64,000 bases of DNA from Candidatus Enterococcus huntleyi (lineage in GTDB: Bacteria > Bacillota > Bacilli > Lactobacillales > Enterococcaceae). The stretch lies in NCBI RefSeq assembly GCF_009933175.1, contig NZ_MAEJ01000008.1, positions 62,001-126,000 on the forward strand, in the 5' to 3' direction. Position numbers and translations under genes: made by a program. Shown piece after piece: positions 59,287 through 64,000 of this stretch; within the stretch, counting starts at the first letter, position 1, and every line of letters starts with the position of its first letter. The notes beneath the pieces were generated by a model. It was not told the DNA's origin and did not search any database. It saw only the letters and a list, made by a program, of their open reading frames with translations.

Positions 59287-62200
59287 CTAGGCGCTGATAA
59301 TCTTGCCGCCTTCTGTGACTTCTTCTAAGCGCACTGAGACAATCTTCGAAACACCCGATTCTTGCATCGTTACCCCATACAAGACGTTTGCTGCTTCCAT
59401 CGTCCCTTTTCGGTGAGTCACCACGATAAACTGTGTATCATTTTGAAATTGGCTCAAGTAATGGCCAAAGCGTGCCACATTGGCATCATCCAAGGCGGCT
59501 TCCACCTCATCCAAAATACAGAATGGTACCGGTCGAACTTGGATAATTGAGAACAACAAGGCAATCGCCGTCAATGCTCGTTCGCCCCCAGACAGTAAAC
59601 TCAAGCTTTGTAATTTTTTGCCTGGTGGTTGAGCTTCAATCTCAATCCCTGTGTTTAATAAATCTTCAGGATTCGTTAAGACCAACTCCGCCCGTCCGCC
59701 ACCAAACATATTCGGGAAGACCGTCTGAAATTTCGCCCGAATCGCTTCAAAGACTTCACTAAACCGTATCTTAACCTCTTGATCCATCTCCGTCATCGTC
59801 TCGAATAATTGCTCTTTAGCTGACAATAAATCATCTCGCTGGGCAACTAAAAATTCATACCGCTCATTGACCTGTTCATATTGCTCAATCGCATTCAGGT
59901 TGACCGGTCCCAAGCGATCGATGTTGCGTTTCAATCGATTGACTTCCTGCTTCGTCTCTTCGATTGCCTCCACCTCTTCGGCTTGTTCCGCCGCAGCTTC
60001 AAAGGTTAGACTATATTCTTCTTGCAAATAGTTTAAGCCCGAATCCAGCTTCATCTCTGCACGATTCTTTTGTACTTCAATTTTCGTTTGGTCAGACAGC
60101 ATTTGTTTTTGCTGGCGATTGTGTTCAGCCAGCTGCTGATCTAATGCATTCACCTGCGCCTGAACCTCTGTACGTTGCGCTTTTCTAGCCGTAATCTCTT
60201 CGCTGATTTGATCACGCTTCTCTTGCAACTCAGCCACCCGAATTGCCAACGACTCTTCCGTCACTTCATGATCTGAAACATCATTGGTCAACGCATCCAG
60301 TTGGCGAGCCAAGCTTTCTTTTTTATCCACTGCTTCCGCCAATTGGTCATCGGCGCCCTGTAGTTGCTGTTGAATGCTGACTAATTGCTCTTTTGCGACA
60401 GCCAAACTAGCGGTCAAACGCGCGTCCTCTTGTGTCAATTGTTGGCGTTTTTCTTCCATTAAATCGCTCTCTTGGCTGATTGACGTCATTTCCTGATCAA
60501 TCGCAGCCAACTGTGCCTGCAACTCTGCTTGGTGCGTTTCTAAGCCCACTTTTTGCGCTTCATAAGCTTCAATAAATTCTTGTAGCTCCTTGGTTTCATA
60601 GCTAAAGATTTGCTGTTCCTTTTGAATCCGTTCTAGATCCGCCGTGATATTCTGTAATTGGTTCGCCACCTCTTGCTCTTTAAAGCGGGTCGTTTCCCCT
60701 TCTTCACGAATCTTTTCGACCTGTTCAGAAAGCTTCGCCACTTCTTGTTCTAACCGACGAACACTCTTTTCACGGGCCTGCTGCTCTTGATCTAACTCAG
60801 CATATTGCGTCGTTAACTCCTGCAGTTCCTGTGACTGAGCAAATAAGCTCCCTTGATTGCCGCGTTTATTCGCCCCACCAGTCATCGAACCACCCGCATT
60901 CATGACGTCCCCTTCCAGAGACACCACACGACACTGATACTGGATACTTTGAGCAATTTGGTTGGCACTCGTCAGATCCTTCGCAATAATAATCGTGCCC
61001 AACAGATTTTCAACAATTGTTGAAATCTTCTCTGGAAACTCGATCAATTGACTCGCGATTCCTAAGAACCCAGGAATTTTATTGGCCTTTTGCAAGGTAC
61101 TCACAGCCATTTGACGCGGTTTAATCGTCGTCAATGGCAGGAAAGTTGCCCGTCCACCATGTTGCTGTTTCAGATAGGTAATCCCTTGACGCGCATCTTT
61201 CTCGGTCTCAACAATCACATGTTGCGCAGATCCGCCCAAGGCCGTTTCAATCGCCAAGGTGTACTCACCAGGAACTTCGATTAATTCCGCCACTGCGCCC
61301 ACAATCCCAGATAACGTTTCTTTCTGTTTCAAGACCATTCGAACGCCTTGATAGAAGCCAGAATAGTTTTCTTGAATCTCTTGCAAACTCTTTTGCCGAG
61401 CACGCACTTGTTGCACCCGACTCATCAGCTGATACATCACCTGCTGCTCTTGCGCCAAGTTTTGCTGGCCTGACTTCAATTGCTGCTGACGCTGGACATA
61501 ATCAGCCCGCTGTTGCACCAATTTCGCCTGCAATGCTTCATAACTCTCAGCAATCGTCTGTTTCTTCTCTTCCAGCTGATTATTACGCGCAGCCAACTCC
61601 TCATACTTCGTCAACGCCTGCTGATTCTTTGATGATTCCTGCTGATATTGGCGCTCTAAATGCTTCAATTCATTGCCTGTACTCGCCTGCTCCTGCATCA
61701 ATTCTACATATTGTCCACGCAGCTCTTCCAACAATTCCTTAGAGGTTTTTTGGTACTTAACCAACTCAACTTCATTTTGCGCAATCGCCTGCTCAATCTC
61801 AAGAACCTCTGCGTTTTTTGCGCTCTTCTCTTCCTCTAAAGCAAGCATCGCCGCTTCTAATTGTCGGATTTTCTCTGTTGTTTCCTGCAAGTTTTCCTGA
61901 TACTCTTTGGAACTCTGCAAGGTATGTTTTGAGCGCTCAACCATGACTTCTTTTTGCCCCTCAGCCTGTTTTAAGGCCTCAGTTAAATGAAGTAATTGTT
62001 GTTGAGCATTTTCTGTCCATTCATCCATCTCGCCACGTTTCCCTCTCAGAGAAACCAGTGTCTGTTCTGACTGACGAATGCCATTATTTAATTGTAGTAG
62101 CTGTTCATTCAATGCTGTCAGCTGCTGATTTTGCTCTTCCCAAGCCACTTTAGCTGTTTGAATCTCACTCACCGTCAAATTAATATCCGCTTCAGTCAAG

Positions 62201-62862
62201 CTTTCTTTTAGGCGTAAAAACTCCTTCGCCGCCTCGCTCTGGGCCGCCAAAGGAGTTAACTGATCTTCTAATTCATAAATGATGTCTTGGACACGACTCA
62301 GATTATCCTCAGTTTCAAATAACTTCTGCTCCGCTTTTTTCTTCCGTTGTTTGTATTTCAAAACCCCGGCCGCTTCTTCAAAGATTCCTCGGCGATCCTC
62401 AGGTTTACTACTAAAAATCGCTTCAACCTTCCCTTGGGAAATAATTGAAAATGATTCCTTACCTAACCCAGAATCCATAAATAAATCTTGAATATCCTTC
62501 AATCGACACGCCTGTTTATTAATAAAAAAATCACTATCGCCATTTCGATTATAGCGACGCGTTACACTAATTTCATTAAAGTCCAACGGTAAATAATGAT
62601 CGCTATTATCCAAAATTACCGTCACTTCTGCAATATTCAGTTGTTTACGAGAATCGGAACCTGCAAAAATAATATCCGGCATTTTTCCGCCACGCAAGCT
62701 TTTGGCAGACTGTTCTCCCAACACCCAACGAACCGCTTCTGTGATATTACTTTTGCCACTACCATTCGGTCCGACAACTGCTGTCACACTGTTTTCATAA
62801 TCAATCACCGTTCGATCAGCAAATGATTTGAAGCCAGCGATTTCAAGTCGTTTTAAATACAC
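59287..62862 (-). CDS. smc: Chromosome segregation ATPase SMC
   Basis: 1191 residues, full length. Head part with VVGPNGSGKSNITEAVRWVLGEQS (Walker A), R-loop and FSIISQGKVEAIFSSKPEDRRGIFEEAAG near residues 140-165; long coiled coils; hinge at about 510-680 (GIVGAVAELIEVPGEYTLAIE, GGSMTGGANKRGNQGSLF); C-terminal signature LSGGERALTAIALLFS (about 1090) and Walker B FCILDEVEAALDD. It condenses and separates chromosomes with ScpA and ScpB, which are not in this window. It follows rnc by 22 bp. Confidence 0.98.
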   Translation of the reverse strand: MYLKRLEIAGFKSFADRTVIDYENSVTAVVGPNGSGKSNITEAVRWVLGEQSAKSLRGGKMPDIIFAGSDSRKQLNIAEVTVILDNSDHYLPLDFNEISVTRRYNRNGDSDFFINKQACRLKDIQDLFMDSGLGKESFSIISQGKVEAIFSSKPEDRRGIFEEAAGVLKYKQRKKKAEQKLFETEDNLSRVQDIIYELEDQLTPLAAQSEAAKEFLRLKESLTEADINLTVSEIQTAKVAWEEQNQQLTALNEQLLQLNNGIRQSEQTLVSLRGKRGEMDEWTENAQQQLLHLTEALKQAEGQKEVMVERSKHTLQSSKEYQENLQETTEKIRQLEAAMLALEEEKSAKNAEVLEIEQAIAQNEVELVKYQKTSKELLEELRGQYVELMQEQASTGNELKHLERQYQQESSKNQQALTKYEELAARNNQLEEKKQTIAESYEALQAKLVQQRADYVQRQQQLKSGQQNLAQEQQVMYQLMSRVQQVRARQKSLQEIQENYSGFYQGVRMVLKQKETLSGIVGAVAELIEVPGEYTLAIETALGGSAQHVIVETEKDARQGITYLKQQHGGRATFLPLTTIKPRQMAVSTLQKANKIPGFLGIASQLIEFPEKISTIVENLLGTIIIAKDLTSANQIAQSIQYQCRVVSLEGDVMNAGGSMTGGANKRGNQGSLFAQSQELQELTTQYAELDQEQQAREKSVRRLEQEVAKLSEQVEKIREEGETTRFKEQEVANQLQNITADLERIQKEQQIFSYETKELQEFIEAYEAQKVGLETHQAELQAQLAAIDQEMTSISQESDLMEEKRQQLTQEDARLTASLAVAKEQLVSIQQQLQGADDQLAEAVDKKESLARQLDALTNDVSDHEVTEESLAIRVAELQEKRDQISEEITARKAQRTEVQAQVNALDQQLAEHNRQQKQMLSDQTKIEVQKNRAEMKLDSGLNYLQEEYSLTFEAAAEQAEEVEAIEETKQEVNRLKRNIDRLGPVNLNAIEQYEQVNERYEFLVAQRDDLLSAKEQLFETMTEMDQEVKIRFSEVFEAIRAKFQTVFPNMFGGGRAELVLTNPEDLLNTGIEIEAQPPGKKLQSLSLLSGGERALTAIALLFSIIQVRPVPFCILDEVEAALDDANVARFGHYLSQFQNDTQFIVVTHRKGTMEAANVLYGVTMQESGVSKIVSVRLEEVTEGGKIISA

Positions 62863-62884
62863 GAAAGACTCATGCTCCCTTCAC

Positions 62885-63577
62885 TTATCCTTGCAAATCT
62901 TTCAACGCATTCTCTGCGGCATTTTGCTCAGCTAATTTTTTTGATTTTCCTTGCCCTGTACCAATCAATTTGCCTTCAACATAAACTTCTATCCAAAAAA
63001 TACGTTCGTGTGCCGGGCCTTCTTCTTTCAGTAATCGATAATCAATCAAGACATCGCCCGACTTTTGTAACACTTCTTGTAACTTCGTTTTATGATCCAT
63101 CTCATGTGAAAAAGCACCAGCCGCCACTTTTGGAAAAATGACTTTCTTAATAAACTCAAGCACCGTTTCGGTCCCTTGGTCGAGATACAAAGCCCCTAAG
63201 AAGGCCTCAAATAAATCGCACAACAACGCCGAACGCTTTCTGCCACCAGAATTTTCTTCCCCTCTACCTAGACGAATATATTGATCAAACTGACATTCCT
63301 TAGCAAAAATCGCCAATGTATCCTCACGCACAATCGCTGCACGCATCTTTGTCAGCTTACCCTCTGGCAGACTTGGGTACTCGCGATACAAATATTGGGA
63401 AACTAATAATTCCAATACGGCATCTCCCAAAAATTCTAATCGTTCATTATCAGATAAGTGTAAATTCCGATGCTCATTCACATAGGATGAATGGGTAAAC
63501 GCTTGTTCTAGTAGATCGACATCAGTAAAAGTAATTGCATATCGTTCCTTCAATTCTTTGATTAGCTGTATATCCAT
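62885..63577 (-). CDS. rnc: Ribonuclease III
   Basis: Double-strand RNA endonuclease that processes rRNA precursors and mRNAs, 230 residues. The RNase III signature [20 protein letters not shown] (about 43-62) and the second acidic site [16 protein letters not shown] (about 118-133) are intact. The C-terminal dsRNA-binding domain runs from [20 protein letters not shown] to [16 protein letters not shown]. First gene of the rnc-smc operon. Confidence 0.98.
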   Translation of the reverse strand: MDIQLIKELKERYAITFTDVDLLEQAFTHSSYVNEHRNLHLSDNERLEFLGDAVLELLVSQYLYREYPSLPEGKLTKMRAAIVREDTLAIFAKECQFDQYIRLGRGEENSGGRKRSALLCDLFEAFLGALYLDQGTETVLEFIKKVIFPKVAAGAFSHEMDHKTKLQEVLQKSGDVLIDYRLLKEEGPAHERIFWIEVYVEGKLIGTGQGKSKKLAEQNAAENALKDLQG

Positions 63578-63616
63578 TCGACAACATTCCCTTAATTATA
63601 TTTACAATACTTCCCT

Positions 63617-63645
63617 ATTATACTGGTTTTTTCCGATTTTTGAAA
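63617..63645 (-). promoter_or_regulatory. Probable rnc promoter
   Basis: Minus strand TTTCAA (63640-63645) and TATAAT (63617-63622) with a 17-bp spacer, about 40 bp before the rnc start. The -35 box is weak. Confidence 0.6.
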
Positions 63646-64000
63646 TGCTTGCTACAAAAAGAATCCAAACTGCTCTCCAACTCTAAATTTTTCTTAAACT
63701 TTCACTCAGCCCTGCGACTAAATTATACAAAAAATGTCTATCCTCACCTATAAATCCACCCTCGCCTCCCTCTAACTAGAATACGCCAACAAGTTGGAAA
63801 ATTATCCAGCAACCCACGAAATCATCTATTTCTCAACTTACTCATAAATATCGACAATCCTCAGCACAAGCACCGTAAAATCCTCATAATAAATCAGTTA
63901 ATCCATCCACTAATTATCAGATTCATTAAATTTGGAATACGTTTACATATTTATACAGACAGCCCAACTATTCTCTGTTACGTTACACACAGCCAGTCTA
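63646..64000. other. AT-rich end of the window, no gene seen
   Basis: About 355 bp upstream of rnc. No reading frame of useful length, no strong hairpin and no repeat shared with other parts of the window. In many relatives acpP lies upstream of rnc; it is not within this stretch. Confidence 0.5.

Noticed and set aside
1-64000. CRISPR arrays, rRNA or tRNA genes, phage structural genes
   Set aside because: I read both strands for regular repeat-spacer patterns, rRNA words and tRNA arms and found none that hold up.

Overview
The window is low-GC Gram-positive (Firmicutes) DNA, most likely from an Enterococcus or a close relative in the Lactobacillales. Supporting signs are a fused glutathione synthetase GshF, several XRE regulators with membrane segments, AgrC/LytTR-type sensing, a preQ1-II-like leader before queT, a BirA operator before bioY, cre and Fur boxes, and the rnc-smc-(HAD)-ftsY block. 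The species cannot be named from this sequence alone. Layout: 1-3222 is a minus-strand operon for amino-sugar (probably sialic acid) use: CE7 acetylesterase, nanE and two ABC permeases, the last cut by the window edge. It has a clear promoter with a CcpA site just downstream. 3631-8052 holds an unusual membrane protein with a Cys/His C-terminus, a non-coding stretch with a long interspersed repeat and small hairpins, a HAD phosphatase, an AlkD-like glycosylase and a formate/nitrite transporter. 8183-9060 is rpsD with a structured leader. From 8985 to 16296 a 7.3 kb island sits at the 3' end of rpsD, bounded by 29-bp direct repeats. It carries a truncated tyrosine integrase, a broken IS91-like transposase, a truncated PEP-mutase-like gene, three genes of a small regulatory group (ArsR-like, WYL and GyrI-like), a frameshifted DUF1801 gene, and an IS150-like remnant interrupted by an 868-bp segment with a peptidase E gene. 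16411-20553 has an unknown acidic protein, small membrane proteins and the cadCA metal-efflux operon with two palindromic operators. 20825-27975 has an XRE regulator with a glycine-pentad repeat domain, then a glycan-use operon (binding protein, two permeases, GH2 glycosidase) with a cre site and a divergent ArsR-like regulator. 28156-32673 holds bioY, queT, an SDR gene coupled to a DUF2829 (Tad2-like) gene, and small DUF genes. 32786-46479 is an accessory-looking region rich in XRE regulators with membrane segments and small membrane proteins. It also has a toxin-antitoxin remnant, a CPBP protease, an ABC exporter, and a quorum-sensing-like two-component system with a tandem sensor-kinase pair, one copy broken by a stop codon. 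Several XRE and ABC genes there share TTACCTAG-type upstream sites. 46795-52867 has tag, a metallophosphoesterase, an acetyltransferase and a catechol-type siderophore ABC system under a Fur box. 52982-63577 has yueI-like genes, the second copy of the interspersed repeat, gshF, and the housekeeping rnc-smc-HAD-ftsY operon. The two repeat copies (4873-5238 and 54121-54485), both between convergent genes, are the clearest structure that known families do not explain.
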